This document shows, one piece after another, positions 38,129 to 48,108 of a stretch of DNA of 64,000 nucleotides; position 1 is the stretch's first letter; each line of letters starts with the position of its first letter. Under the pieces are notes generated by a model. It ran no database searches. It was given only the letters and a program-made list of their open reading frames with translations, and was not told the origin of the DNA. The stretch comes from an uncultured Clostridia bacterium (GTDB taxonomy: Bacteria > Bacillota > Clostridia > Oscillospirales > Ruminococcaceae), in the NCBI GenBank assembly GCA_947589185.1, contig CANQCK010000004.1:49584-113583 (forward strand). Direction: 5' to 3'. The position numbers were made by a program, and so were the translations under genes.

Positions 38129-39139
38129 TTAAATTTCAGTTATCGGCAATGTTGCAACAGCGTTCAGGCTTTCGTCGGCACGCTTTCCTGCCAGAAAATC
38201 AAAGTATCCCTGACTTGCTATCATTGCACCGTTGTCGCCGCAGTATTTAAGCTCCGGACAGAAGAATTCAAACTCGTGTTTTTCACATTCGCTTGATAGC
38301 AGACGCCTTACGCCTGAGTTTGCTGAAACTCCTCCCGAGACGGCAATGGTCTTATACCCCAAATCTGACGCCGCCTTTATCGTTTTGGAAACTAAGATTT
38401 CCGAAATGGTTTTTTGAAATGACGCACAAAGGTCGTCGCAGTTTATCGTTTCGCCTTTTTGCGATGCGTTGTGAACAAGATTTATCACAGCGGTTTTCAG
38501 CCCCGAAAATGAAAAGTCATACTCGCTTCCTGTAACGTGAGGATGCGGGAGCGTATATGCTTTCGGGTCGCCTATTTTAGACGCTTCATCTACGCTTTTT
38601 CCTCCGGGATACGGGTAACCTATCGTTCTTGCAACCTTGTCAAAACATTCACCTGCAGCGTCGTCTCTCGTTCTGCCTACAATGCGGTATTTTGTGTAGT
38701 CGAGAACTTCTACAATATGGCTGTGACCGCCGCTGACGACTAAAGCCAGATAGGGAGGCTTTAGATTTGGATTTGATATATAGTTAGCGGCTATGTGCCC
38801 TGCAATATGATGAACAGGAACAAGCGGCAGACCTGTATCCATAGCAACTCCCTTTGCAAATGAGACCCCTACCAGTAAAGCTCCTATCAGACCGGGTGCG
38901 TAGGTTACTGCTAAAGCGTCAATGTCATCAAGAGTGCAGTCAGCGTCGCTCAATGCGTTTTCAACAACTACGTGAATATTCTCGCAGTGGCGGCGTGACG
39001 CTATTTCAGGAACAACTCCGCCGTATAGCTTATGCTCGTCGATCTGCGATGCGACAATATTTGAAAGAACTTTTTTTCCGTCTTCAACAACAGCGGCGGC
39101 TGTTTCATCACAGGAGCTTTCAATTCCTAGAATTTTCAT
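38129..39139 (-). CDS. tsaD: tRNA N6-threonylcarbamoyladenosine transferase
   Basis: MKILGIESSCDETAAAVVEDG, HHIAGHIAAN. Confidence 0.96.
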   Translation of the reverse strand: MKILGIESSCDETAAAVVEDGKKVLSNIVASQIDEHKLYGGVVPEIASRRHCENIHVVVENALSDADCTLDDIDALAVTYAPGLIGALLVGVSFAKGVAMDTGLPLVPVHHIAGHIAANYISNPNLKPPYLALVVSGGHSHIVEVLDYTKYRIVGRTRDDAAGECFDKVARTIGYPYPGGKSVDEASKIGDPKAYTLPHPHVTGSEYDFSFSGLKTAVINLVHNASQKGETINCDDLCASFQKTISEILVSKTIKAASDLGYKTIAVSGGVSANSGVRRLLSSECEKHEFEFFCPELKYCGDNGAMIASQGYFDFLAGKRADESLNAVATLPITEI

Positions 39140-39205
39140 ATTTATCTCCGTATACCTTGTTCTGACAAGGCTTTTTTTAATTAAGAGTATTTTGACAATA
39201 TACCG

Positions 39206-39664
39206 CTAGATGAGATTTTTAGTCATCAGCAAAGCGTCCTCAATTGGGTCTCGGTAGAAATTTTTCCGCTTCCCTGCTGTTAAGTAACCCAGAGATGCGT
39301 ATAGAGAGACCGCAGGTGAATTTGACTCTCTTACTTCAAGAGTAATGAACGCTGCATTTTTGCTTTCGGCAATTTCCTCAAGCGACGTCAAAAGACCCCT
39401 GCCTATACCTTTACGTCTGAAATTCTCCGATACGGCAATGTTGTTTATGTAAACCTCATTGCCTATTATTCTTACGTTTACAAAGCCTGCTACGGTCTGC
39501 TCTTTACCGCTGTCGGTATATATTGCAACAACGGTAAGCGACAAAGGGTTTTCAAGCTCGTCATAAAAAGCGGTTTCGCTCCACGGGCGGCTGAAACACT
39601 CCTTTTCAATTTGCGAGACAGCCTTTAAATGCTCTTTTTGCATTTGTTTATATATTAATGACAT
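39206..39664 (-). CDS. rimI: Ribosomal protein S18-alanine N-acetyltransferase
   Basis: GNAT motif VSENFRRKGIGRGLLTSLEE; next to tsaD. Confidence 0.88.
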   Translation of the reverse strand: MSLIYKQMQKEHLKAVSQIEKECFSRPWSETAFYDELENPLSLTVVAIYTDSGKEQTVAGFVNVRIIGNEVYINNIAVSENFRRKGIGRGLLTSLEEIAESKNAAFITLEVRESNSPAVSLYASLGYLTAGKRKNFYRDPIEDALLMTKNLI

Positions 39665-39677
39665 AAAATCAGGCTGA

Positions 39678-41987
39678 TTATTTTACCTTGACCTTTTTGA
39701 TTGTCGAATAAGCTCCGTATGCGACCTTGCCCGAACCGTAATTTTTATAAGCCTTGATGCGGAAGAAATATCTCTTTTTTGATTTCAGCTTTTTGATAGT
39801 ACATTTCTTAGCGTTTTTCTTTATCTTCTTTGTTTTTACGTTCTTAAAGGTTCTCTTTAAAGAATATTCTACTATATAACCGTTTACGCCGCTTAGTTTT
39901 TTCCAGCTTACGTTTACTGTCTTTTTCTTTTTGGATTTAACTTTTAGTGATTTAACCTTTTTAACAGTCGGTTTTTTTGCTTTTGTAGTTTTCGGCGTTG
40001 ACTTCTTAACTGTACTTGCCGCGTCGTTTTGTGCGACCTGAGAATCCTTTGACACCTTGCAGTTAGCAGTGTTGTTTGAGAAAGTATTTCCTGAGATCTT
40101 ATTGACCTTTGATTTGGTACCGACTGAAATGCCGTTGCCTTTAGAACCGCTTATATTGTTGCTTGATATTTCTGAAACGATGGAGTTTGTGCTGACAGAA
40201 ATACCGTGCGAAGTTGAATTGCTGACTTTATTGCTCTTGACTGACGCTGCAGACGAACTGCCGTAGACGAAAATTCCGTTTTTGCCCGAATTTGAAACTG
40301 TATTGCTTTCGATATTGCCAGTAATTTTACAGTTGGTTGAAAGAGCTATACCGTTCTGCTTTGAGCCTGATATTGTGTTCTGAGAGATAGATGCAGCAGA
40401 CGATTTACTCCACATATTTATACCGTCCTCACCCGAGCCGGAAATATTGTTTTTCTCTATTGAGCCTGTATTACTTCCGTCAGCAACACGCAGACCATAC
40501 ATAGTTGAATCCTTTACAGTATTATTTGAGATTTTACCTGTTACAGTTGAACTATTATTAATTATTATTCCGTTATTTTTAGCACCGCTTATGCTGTTAT
40601 CGGTTATTGAATTAACGCTTGTGTTTTCATAAATTTGAATGCCGTTCAGCGTAGAGTTGTTTATATTGTTTTTGCTGATGCTTGCAGTTACTTTTGAGCT
40701 TCCGCTTGCCGAAATGCCGTGACCTTTTGCATCGGTAACGGTGTTGCCGTCTATGTTGGCAACTGACGATTCATCCTGAATAGCAATTCCGTGATAGCCG
40801 GCTCTGGTTACAGTGTTGTTGCTGATAGAGTCAAGCTGTGTAACGTTTCTGTTTGGATTATTTGCAGGAAGTGTACTTTTTTCAAACAACAATATGCCCA
40901 TATCGCCTATATCGGTGAGAACGTTATCTGTAACCGTACCGCCGAGACTTCTTTTAACTATAATACCCTTTTCTCCGCAGTTGGTTATTGAGTTTTTCTT
41001 TATTGTTACGTTTTTATGACCTCTTGAAGCAATAGCAACAGAAGAACAATTATTTATTGTATTATAAGAAATATTTATATTCTCGTGATAAACAGGAGCT
41101 CCCGGATTACTGAGAGGTCCGGCACCGTCTGTTAAGGTCTTGTCGCTTCCGCAGGCTGAATCAAAGTTACCGAAGCCGGTGTTTTTAGTATTAAATGAAT
41201 TTGACAGAACCCTTACATCTTTGCAGGCTGTATCATCGGGGTAGTATCCGTCAGGAATAGATTCGTGGGTGGGACATTCTATATGCTCGCCGTCGCTTCT
41301 GTTACACGTGCTGTGAGAATGGGCTATGTCAATTTGCAGAGCCATATAAGATACGGCACTGTTCGATTTTTTCAAGCCGTCGAACGAGCAGTTCTGAATA
41401 AGACAGTTTTTAACTGCATTGATTTCAACAAGATGTCCGTTGTAGTTGTTTTGAAATGCAGCGTTTAAAAGATATATATTCTCTGCGTGACAGAATATAA
41501 TGTTTGTACTTGTTGGTGTATCAACCGCACTCATATCTCCGCCGCTCCATGTGCCGCCGTTTATGTACACATTTTTTGTCAGATCATATTTTCCTGTTTT
41601 ACTTTCCAAACCGAAAGAACCGTCTTTTGCAACATTACGAATTATACCGGTTCCCTTATCGTTGGGGTTGTTGTATGTTCTTTCAATTGTTGCACCTTCG
41701 GCTTGTATGATAGTATTTGAATAAACCCTAAGCGGCAAGTCGATTTGATATGTTCCGCTGTTTAATACAACTTCCGTATATTCACTGTCAGAATTATCAC
41801 TGGCATTGTTCAGAGCTTCCTGAATGGAATCGCCGGGTGAAACGGTAATTGTTTCGGTCGCCTCAGGAAAAACAACGCTTTCCGTTTCGCCTTCTGCCAT
41901 AACAGCCGGGAATGACGCTGACGTTATCATTAAAGATAACGCAGATACTAATGAAAAAGTTCTTTTGGTTAATTTTGATATGCTCAT
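39678..41987 (-). CDS. Secreted right-handed beta-helix protein with C-terminal FnIII-like domain
   Basis: Signal peptide; many ~21-25 aa repeats (ISGSKQNGIALSTNCKITGNIESNTVSNSG...); Lys-rich linker then VSWKKLSGVNGYIVEYSLKRTFK. Confidence 0.85.
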   Translation of the reverse strand: MSISKLTKRTFSLVSALSLMITSASFPAVMAEGETESVVFPEATETITVSPGDSIQEALNNASDNSDSEYTEVVLNSGTYQIDLPLRVYSNTIIQAEGATIERTYNNPNDKGTGIIRNVAKDGSFGLESKTGKYDLTKNVYINGGTWSGGDMSAVDTPTSTNIIFCHAENIYLLNAAFQNNYNGHLVEINAVKNCLIQNCSFDGLKKSNSAVSYMALQIDIAHSHSTCNRSDGEHIECPTHESIPDGYYPDDTACKDVRVLSNSFNTKNTGFGNFDSACGSDKTLTDGAGPLSNPGAPVYHENINISYNTINNCSSVAIASRGHKNVTIKKNSITNCGEKGIIVKRSLGGTVTDNVLTDIGDMGILLFEKSTLPANNPNRNVTQLDSISNNTVTRAGYHGIAIQDESSVANIDGNTVTDAKGHGISASGSSKVTASISKNNINNSTLNGIQIYENTSVNSITDNSISGAKNNGIIINNSSTVTGKISNNTVKDSTMYGLRVADGSNTGSIEKNNISGSGEDGINMWSKSSAASISQNTISGSKQNGIALSTNCKITGNIESNTVSNSGKNGIFVYGSSSAASVKSNKVSNSTSHGISVSTNSIVSEISSNNISGSKGNGISVGTKSKVNKISGNTFSNNTANCKVSKDSQVAQNDAASTVKKSTPKTTKAKKPTVKKVKSLKVKSKKKKTVNVSWKKLSGVNGYIVEYSLKRTFKNVKTKKIKKNAKKCTIKKLKSKKRYFFRIKAYKNYGSGKVAYGAYSTIKKVKVK

Positions 41988-42062
41988 TTTTTTACTTTTG
42001 CTCTTAATTAAAAAGAGCATTCTCCTTTCAAATATTATTTAAAGTAAAAAATACTTTGATAA

Positions 42063-42896
42063 CTAAAGTTGCTTTTTAATATACTCTGAATACAATTCGC
42101 TCTTTGAAAAGCTAGTGATTTTTGCGATTTGCTTGCAGGCGTCCGCTACTCTGATACCCTTTTCTATAAGCTCGTTGACTTGCTTTATTGCGTCCTCAAT
42201 TGTATCAGAGACGTCATTGTCCTTTTGTTTCCCCTCTATGATAAGCACAAACTCGCCCTTAGGTGAGACCGCTTCATATTTTTCAATCGCACCTGAAAGG
42301 GTAGTTCTTATTACTTCCTCGTGAATTTTTGTAAGCTCTCTGCAAAGAGATATTTTTCGGTCTCCGAAAAATTCAAACATATCTCTCAGTGTGTATATCA
42401 GCTTGTGAGGAGCTTCATAGAAGATCATTGTTCTTGTTTCATTGACAAGACTGGATAAATGTTCAAGACGCTGTTTTTTAGTTGTCGACAAAAAGCCCTC
42501 GAAAGTAAATCTCGATGTCGAAAGCCCGCTTATCGCCAACGCAGACACTGCCGCCGATGCAAGAGGTACAACTGCGGTTTTAATTCCGTTCTCGGCACAA
42601 AGTTTTACCAAACCCTCGCCCGGGTCTGAAATACACGGCATTCCCGCGTCGGTGACAACAGCACAGCTCTCGCCCGACTGTAATTTTTCGACGATGTTTT
42701 TTCCGCTTTGGAAAGCATTGTGCTCATGATAGCTGATAAGCGGTTTTTTTATTTCAAAATGATTTAATAATTTAGCCGTGACCCGTGTGTCCTCAGCACA
42801 GATGAAATCAACACTTTTTAAAGTTTCAACAGCCCTTATTGACATATCTGAAAGATTGCCGATAGGAGTTCCGACAACATAAAGCGTACCCGCCAT
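42063..42896 (-). CDS. rsmI: 16S rRNA 2'-O-ribose C1402 methyltransferase
   Basis: GTLYVVGTPIGNLSDMSIRAVETLKSVDFICAEDTR. Confidence 0.95.
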   Translation of the reverse strand: MAGTLYVVGTPIGNLSDMSIRAVETLKSVDFICAEDTRVTAKLLNHFEIKKPLISYHEHNAFQSGKNIVEKLQSGESCAVVTDAGMPCISDPGEGLVKLCAENGIKTAVVPLASAAVSALAISGLSTSRFTFEGFLSTTKKQRLEHLSSLVNETRTMIFYEAPHKLIYTLRDMFEFFGDRKISLCRELTKIHEEVIRTTLSGAIEKYEAVSPKGEFVLIIEGKQKDNDVSDTIEDAIKQVNELIEKGIRVADACKQIAKITSFSKSELYSEYIKKQL

Positions 42897-43076
42897 TTTA
42901 GTTCACCTGAAATTGTTCAAAAATGTATTAAGCATATAAAAATGCAATTTGAAGTAAGTATAACACATTTTTTAAAAAAAGTCTATTATTTTTCTTGAAA
43001 ATATGTTAAAATGAAATAAATGTTAAGTTTTATAATTCCAACAGTGAGGAGGAAGTCTCCCGACGGAGAAGATGCA

Positions 43077-45110
43077 ATGATAAGTAAGCTTGACAGCGAT
43101 ATAAAATATCTCAAGGGAGTAGGTCCTAAAAGAGCGGAGTGTTATCAAAAGCTCGGCATATCGACGGTTGCCGACTTATTAAGCCATTACCCACGCTCTT
43201 ATTTGGATTTTTCAAGTCCTGTTTCAATTAATGACGCTGTGCTTGATGAAAATAACATAATAAAGGGACGTATCGTAAAAAGGCTTGCCGCCGCCAGAAT
43301 AAGAAAGGGAATGACCATCTACAAAGCGGTTATGACCGATGGCGATAGCGATATTACCATTGTAATTTACAACAGCGAGTTTGCATTCAACAAGCTTATC
43401 GAGGAAAAAGAATTTCTTCTTTACGGAAAGGTCACAGGCAACCTTGTAAGAAAGGAAATTTCGTCTCCGATTATTTTAGAAGCCGGTGTTGACGATAGGA
43501 TACAGCCGGTTTATCCGCTTACAGAGGGTCTTACACAGCCGCTTTTGAGAACGACTGTACAGAACGCTTTGAAATATCTCGACGGCGAGATATATGAAAC
43601 TATACCCAAAGAGATAGCCGCAAGACGTGGACTGTGTTCTTTGAACTTCGCACTTGAGAATATACATTTTCCCAAAGATTTTCTAAGTCTTTCGATTGCG
43701 AAAAACAGGCTTGTGTTTGATGAATTTCTCACTCTTGGTCTTGGTATGCTGAAGCTCAGGGGCAGAAGCCGGGAAAAGACAGGCTGTGAAATGAAAGATA
43801 CCCCAATAGACGAGTTCTATAACGGTCTGCCGTTTACGCTTACCCAAGCTCAGATGAGTGCAATAAACGACTGCATTTGCGATATGAAAAAGGGCTTTCC
43901 TATGAACAGGCTTGTTCAGGGAGACGTAGGCTCGGGTAAGACTGCCGTTGCGGCGGCTTGTGCATTTTTCGCTTATAAAAACGGCTGCCAGACGGCTCTT
44001 ATGGCACCAACCGAGATACTTGCAAATCAGCATTACAAGACACTTTCCGACTTCCTTGTACCGCTTGGCGTAAAGATATGTCTGCTTACCGGTTCGCTTA
44101 CCGCTAAAAACAAGCGTGAGATAAAGGAGAGAATAAAGTCGGGCGGAGTTTCGGTAATCGTCGGCACTCACGCTCTTGTTCAGGGATCGACCGAGTTTAA
44201 CAATCTCGGTCTGGTAATTACCGACGAGCAGCACAGGTTCGGCGTTAAACATCGTGCTGATCTTTCAGGCAAGGGGAATAACCCCCACTGTATGGTTATG
44301 TCGGCAACGCCTATACCCCGAACGCTTGCACTGATGATTTACGGCGATTTGGATATATCTATAATCAACGAGTTCCCGAAAGGCAGAAAGCCTATCGAAA
44401 CGTTCGCCATAACTGGTAAGGGCAGAGAAAGGGCGTTCGGCTTTGTAACACAAAGACTGAAAGAAGGACGTCAGGCATATATAGTCTGCCCTATGATCGA
44501 AGAAAACGATTTGGAGCTTCAGTCGGTAAAGGAATATGCTGATAAGATTTCAAAGTCGTATTTTAAAGAATACAGAGTAGGTCTTTTGCACGGCAGGCTG
44601 AAGCCAAAGGATAAGGACGCTGTTATGAAAGAGTTCAAAGAAGGCAATATTGACATTTTGGTCTCGACAACAGTGGTCGAGGTCGGGGTGGACGTTCCAA
44701 ACGCCGCAGTAATGGTCGTAGAAAATTCCGAGCGGTTCGGGCTTTCGCAGCTTCACCAGCTAAGAGGACGTGTCGGACGGGGCAGTGAGAAGTCATATTG
44801 TATTCTGATAACCGACAACCCGACAGAGGAATGTGTAAAAAGACTTAAAATAATGTCGAAAATATCAGACGGCTTTAAGATTTCAGAGGAGGATCTAAAA
44901 CTCAGAGGTCCGGGTGACTTTTTCGGAAGCCGTCAGCACGGACTTCCTGCTTTGAAAATTGCCGATATGGCGGAGGATACGGAAATTCTCAAGCAGGCAC
45001 AGGCGGAGGCAAGGGAGATCATAAAGGACGACCCAACTCTTTCAAAGCCTGAAAACAGACGCTTAAATGAGCTGGTCGATAAGCTGTTCAGTAGAACAAT
45101 TGACAATTGA
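43077..45110 (+). CDS. recG: ATP-dependent DNA helicase RecG
   Basis: LKGVGPKRAECYQKLGI, QGDVGSGKTAVA, DEQHRFGV, QLHQLRGRVGRG. Confidence 0.95.
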   Translation: MISKLDSDIKYLKGVGPKRAECYQKLGISTVADLLSHYPRSYLDFSSPVSINDAVLDENNIIKGRIVKRLAAARIRKGMTIYKAVMTDGDSDITIVIYNSEFAFNKLIEEKEFLLYGKVTGNLVRKEISSPIILEAGVDDRIQPVYPLTEGLTQPLLRTTVQNALKYLDGEIYETIPKEIAARRGLCSLNFALENIHFPKDFLSLSIAKNRLVFDEFLTLGLGMLKLRGRSREKTGCEMKDTPIDEFYNGLPFTLTQAQMSAINDCICDMKKGFPMNRLVQGDVGSGKTAVAAACAFFAYKNGCQTALMAPTEILANQHYKTLSDFLVPLGVKICLLTGSLTAKNKREIKERIKSGGVSVIVGTHALVQGSTEFNNLGLVITDEQHRFGVKHRADLSGKGNNPHCMVMSATPIPRTLALMIYGDLDISIINEFPKGRKPIETFAITGKGRERAFGFVTQRLKEGRQAYIVCPMIEENDLELQSVKEYADKISKSYFKEYRVGLLHGRLKPKDKDAVMKEFKEGNIDILVSTTVVEVGVDVPNAAVMVVENSERFGLSQLHQLRGRVGRGSEKSYCILITDNPTEECVKRLKIMSKISDGFKISEEDLKLRGPGDFFGSRQHGLPALKIADMAEDTEILKQAQAEAREIIKDDPTLSKPENRRLNELVDKLFSRTIDN

Positions 45111-45254
45111 CCGGCGAGCCGCCGGAGGCTTTACCGCCTCTGGGAAGTCGGATAATTGTTATAGTTTGTACAACGGCGGGCTTATTAATTGATAATTGAT
45201 AATTGATAATTGACAATTGACAATGGATAATTGATAATGGATAATGGAAAATTA
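45103..45254. repeat. Composite repeat: hairpin-ended repeat fragment followed by degenerate TTGATAAT-type array
   Basis: ccggcgagccgccgg...accgcctctggg...acaacggcgggctt then attgataattgataattgataattgacaattgacaatggataa. Confidence 0.6.
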
Positions 45255-45343
45255 AGATGCGAGATATAATACTTTGATATTTATACAATTATTAAACGCG
45301 AAGTGCCAGCGGCGGCTCGCCGCTATTGCATTTGGTCTCTTGC

Positions 45344-45371
45344 ATCTAATATCTAATATCTAACATCTAAC
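45344..45371. repeat. Heptanucleotide tandem repeat ATCTAAY x4
   Basis: ATCTAAT ATCTAAT ATCTAAC ATCTAAC directly before AGGAGG RBS. Confidence 0.85.
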
Positions 45372-45383
45372 AGGAGGATCATT

Positions 45384-46046
45384 ATGGAACAAGCATTAAA
45401 AGCGAAGCTGGAAAGCGTAGCGGAAAATTTGAGAAAAAACAGTATGGAGGCATACATTGCTGAGGACAAGGCGGAGGCAAAGGTTATAGTTCAGTCGCTT
45501 TTGAAGGAGGGAACGAGCGTAGCAACAGGCGGTTCGGTAACTTTAAGCGAATGCGGGATCAATGAGCTTTTGACAAGCGGAAAGTACAATTTTATCGACC
45601 GTTCAAAGGGCAGAACTCCTAAGGAAGTCAGCAGGCTATATGGGGAGCAATACTTATGCGATACATATTTATGCTCGAGCAACGCTATAACAGAGGACGG
45701 CGTTTTGTATAATGTTGACGGAAATTCAAACAGAGTTTCTATGATAGCTCACGGACCGTCGAGCGTTATAATGGTTGCAGGGTATAACAAGATAGTAAAA
45801 AATCTGGAAGAAGCAGTTTTGAGGGTCAAGACTATTGCTGCACCTAAAAATACAGTCAGACTGGGAATAGATACATATTGCAGTAAATGCGGAGAATGCG
45901 TATCTGTTTCTCAGGGCAAGGGGAATGAGATGACGGCAGGCTGTGAAAGCGATGTCAGAATTTGCTGCAGTTATCTTATTTCTGCAAAGCAGCGTCACAA
46001 GAGAAGAATAAAAGTCATTTTAGTGGGTGAGGAACTTGGCTATTAA
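45384..46046 (+). CDS. LUD domain protein (LutC/YkgG-like)
   Basis: EDKAEAKVIVQSLLKEGTSVATGGSVTLSECGI. Confidence 0.82.
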   Translation: MEQALKAKLESVAENLRKNSMEAYIAEDKAEAKVIVQSLLKEGTSVATGGSVTLSECGINELLTSGKYNFIDRSKGRTPKEVSRLYGEQYLCDTYLCSSNAITEDGVLYNVDGNSNRVSMIAHGPSSVIMVAGYNKIVKNLEEAVLRVKTIAAPKNTVRLGIDTYCSKCGECVSVSQGKGNEMTAGCESDVRICCSYLISAKQRHKRRIKVILVGEELGY

Positions 46047-46077
46047 GCTGAAATCATAAAAATACGGGAGAATACTT

Positions 46078-47058
46078 TTGATAGAAGATTTAAAGTTAGG
46101 TAATGTCAGAATAAAAAAGACCGCCGCCTTAGCACCAATGGCGTCGGTTGCCGACAGGGCGTACAGGCTTATGTGCAAAGAGTACGGAGCGTCGTATCTG
46201 GTAAGCGAAATGATCTCTTCAAAGGGGCTGTGCTTTTCTGATAAGAAGACAAATGCTCTTTGTGAAATTGATAACAGAGAGCGACCGTTTGCACTTCAGC
46301 TTTTCGGCGAAGACCCTATTTATATGGCAAGGGCAGCTGAAATTCTGAACTCTTTCAAGCCGGATATAATTGATATAAATATGGGGTGTCCCGTTCCTAA
46401 AATTGCGGGTAACGGAAGCGGTTCGGCTTTGATGAAGTCGCCTAAAACAGCCGAGAAGATTGCAAGTGCAGTAGTAAAAGCGGCGAACTGCCCCGTTACG
46501 GTTAAAATACGCTCAGGCTGGGATAATGAAAACATAAACGCTCCCGAACTTGCAAAACGGCTGGAAGAAACCGGAGTGTCTGCTGTGGCTGTTCACGCAA
46601 GAACAAAAACGCAGATGTATTCGGGAAAAGCCGACTGGGAAATTATCAGAAAGGTAAAAGAAGCGGTATCTATTCCCGTTTTGGGCAACGGAGATGTAAA
46701 ATGCGGTGCCGACGCTGAGGCTATGTATAACGAAACAGGCTGCGACCTTGTAATGGTCGGCAGGGGTTCATATGGCAGAGCTTGGGTGTTTAAGGAGATA
46801 GAGCGTTATCTTGAGACGGGCGAAAGCCTGCCCGAACCGACGCTCAGAGAACGCATTGAGGTTATGAAGAGGCACATTTCAATGATAGTAGACTTCATGG
46901 GCGAGCGTCAGGGAATGAAAGAGGCAAGAAAGAATGTCGCTTGGTATATAAAGGGCATAAAAAATGCGGCTGGTTTCAGAAACGCCTGCGGAAAGCTTTC
47001 GTCTTATGATGAGTTTTTGAGCTTTTGCGACACGGTTTTAAAAACCGCAGAGGAATAA
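46078..47058 (+). CDS. dusB: tRNA-dihydrouridine synthase
   Basis: [54 protein letters not shown]. Confidence 0.94.
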   Translation: MIEDLKLGNVRIKKTAALAPMASVADRAYRLMCKEYGASYLVSEMISSKGLCFSDKKTNALCEIDNRERPFALQLFGEDPIYMARAAEILNSFKPDIIDINMGCPVPKIAGNGSGSALMKSPKTAEKIASAVVKAANCPVTVKIRSGWDNENINAPELAKRLEETGVSAVAVHARTKTQMYSGKADWEIIRKVKEAVSIPVLGNGDVKCGADAEAMYNETGCDLVMVGRGSYGRAWVFKEIERYLETGESLPEPTLRERIEVMKRHISMIVDFMGERQGMKEARKNVAWYIKGIKNAAGFRNACGKLSSYDEFLSFCDTVLKTAEE

Positions 47059-47103
47059 AATGAAGACTGTGAAAAATGAGTAAAAGACTAAAAGTTTTCG
47101 GTC

Positions 47104-47264
47104 AAGCCTTTTTCAAAAGGCTTGCGGGTCAAGGGCGGAGCCTTGTCGCCGACCGCAGTCGGCGAAATACTTATTATCCGTAGGGCGTTCCGAAAAGGGT
47201 GAATTTAAAATCAATCCGGTGGATTGATTTTAAAGAGGGGAAGCCCTGCAAGAGAGGGCTTCCC
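47104..47264. repeat. Array of four perfect stem-loops
   Basis: AAGCCTTTT/AAAAGGCTT, CGCCGAC/GTCGGCG, AAAATCAATCC/GGATTGATTTT, GGGAAGCCCT/AGGGCTTCCC. Confidence 0.7.
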
Positions 47265-47352
47265 ATAGAAAAATAGATGTAATATATGTTACAAAACTAT
47301 AAATGCTTTACTTAAGAAAGTAACCCTTTGCAAGCAAAGGTTGGTGATAAAT

Positions 47353-48108
47353 ATGCAGTATAACGACTTATCCTATGAAAAATTATCTGAAAAGATTTAT
47401 GTTTGTATATCTACAGAGCACAGGTTCGGAACAGACGCATTTTTGCTTGCTGATTTTGCAAAGGCAAGGCATAAGGATAAAGCCGCAGATTTCTGTTCGG
47501 GAAACGGAATAGCCGCACTTTTGCTTGAGCGTGACTATTCTCCGAAAAAGGTATATGCTCTTGAAATTCAAAAGAAGGCTTACGACCAGTTATGCCTGTC
47601 GATTGAGAAATCTGAAACGGCTGGAGAGATAATACCCGTGCTTGGCGACATAAAGGATTTCAAATCAAAAGAGGAGCTTGATTTGATTATCTGCAATCCG
47701 CCGTACAAGGCAGACGGAGCAGGTATAAAAAACGATACCGAGTCAAGCTCGATAGCACGGCACGAAATGCTTTGTAATATTGACGATGTTTGCTTATCAG
47801 CGTCACGGAATTTAAAGTTCGGCGGAAGACTGTGCGTTTGCAACCGGCCTGAAAGGCTTTGCGATATAATGGTCGCTATGAGGAAGAATAATCTTGAGCC
47901 TAAAAGAGCGAGGTTCGTTTCTAAAAATAAAGACACTTCGCCTTGGCTGGTTCTGGTTGAGGGGAAGAAAGGTTCAAAGCCGTTTATGAGGGTAGAACCG
48001 CAGTTTTATACACAGTCTGAGGACGGAACAGGTTTCTCGGACGAGCTCAAGGCACTATATAGTTTATACGAAAATACGGGGGATAGAAATGAAAATATTG
48101 GCTATTGA
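47353..48108 (+). CDS. tRNA1(Val) adenine-N6 methyltransferase-like
   Basis: FGTDAFLLADFA, ADFCSGNGIAALLL, DLIICNPPY. Confidence 0.88.
   Translation: MQYNDLSYEKLSEKIYVCISTEHRFGTDAFLLADFAKARHKDKAADFCSGNGIAALLLERDYSPKKVYALEIQKKAYDQLCLSIEKSETAGEIIPVLGDIKDFKSKEELDLIICNPPYKADGAGIKNDTESSSIARHEMLCNIDDVCLSASRNLKFGGRLCVCNRPERLCDIMVAMRKNNLEPKRARFVSKNKDTSPWLVLVEGKKGSKPFMRVEPQFYTQSEDGTGFSDELKALYSLYENTGDRNENIGY

Noticed and set aside
39678-41987. Repeat-rich DNA considered as non-coding tandem repeats
   Set aside because: Continuous reading frame with signal peptide and beta-helix periodicity; repeats are protein-level
43683-44252. 189-aa minus-strand ORF opposite recG
   Set aside because: Antisense shadow of a conserved helicase gene
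45180-45255. Possible CRISPR-like array from repeated attgataatt units
   Set aside because: Units are 7-8 bp and contiguous, with no spacer-repeat structure and no cas genes
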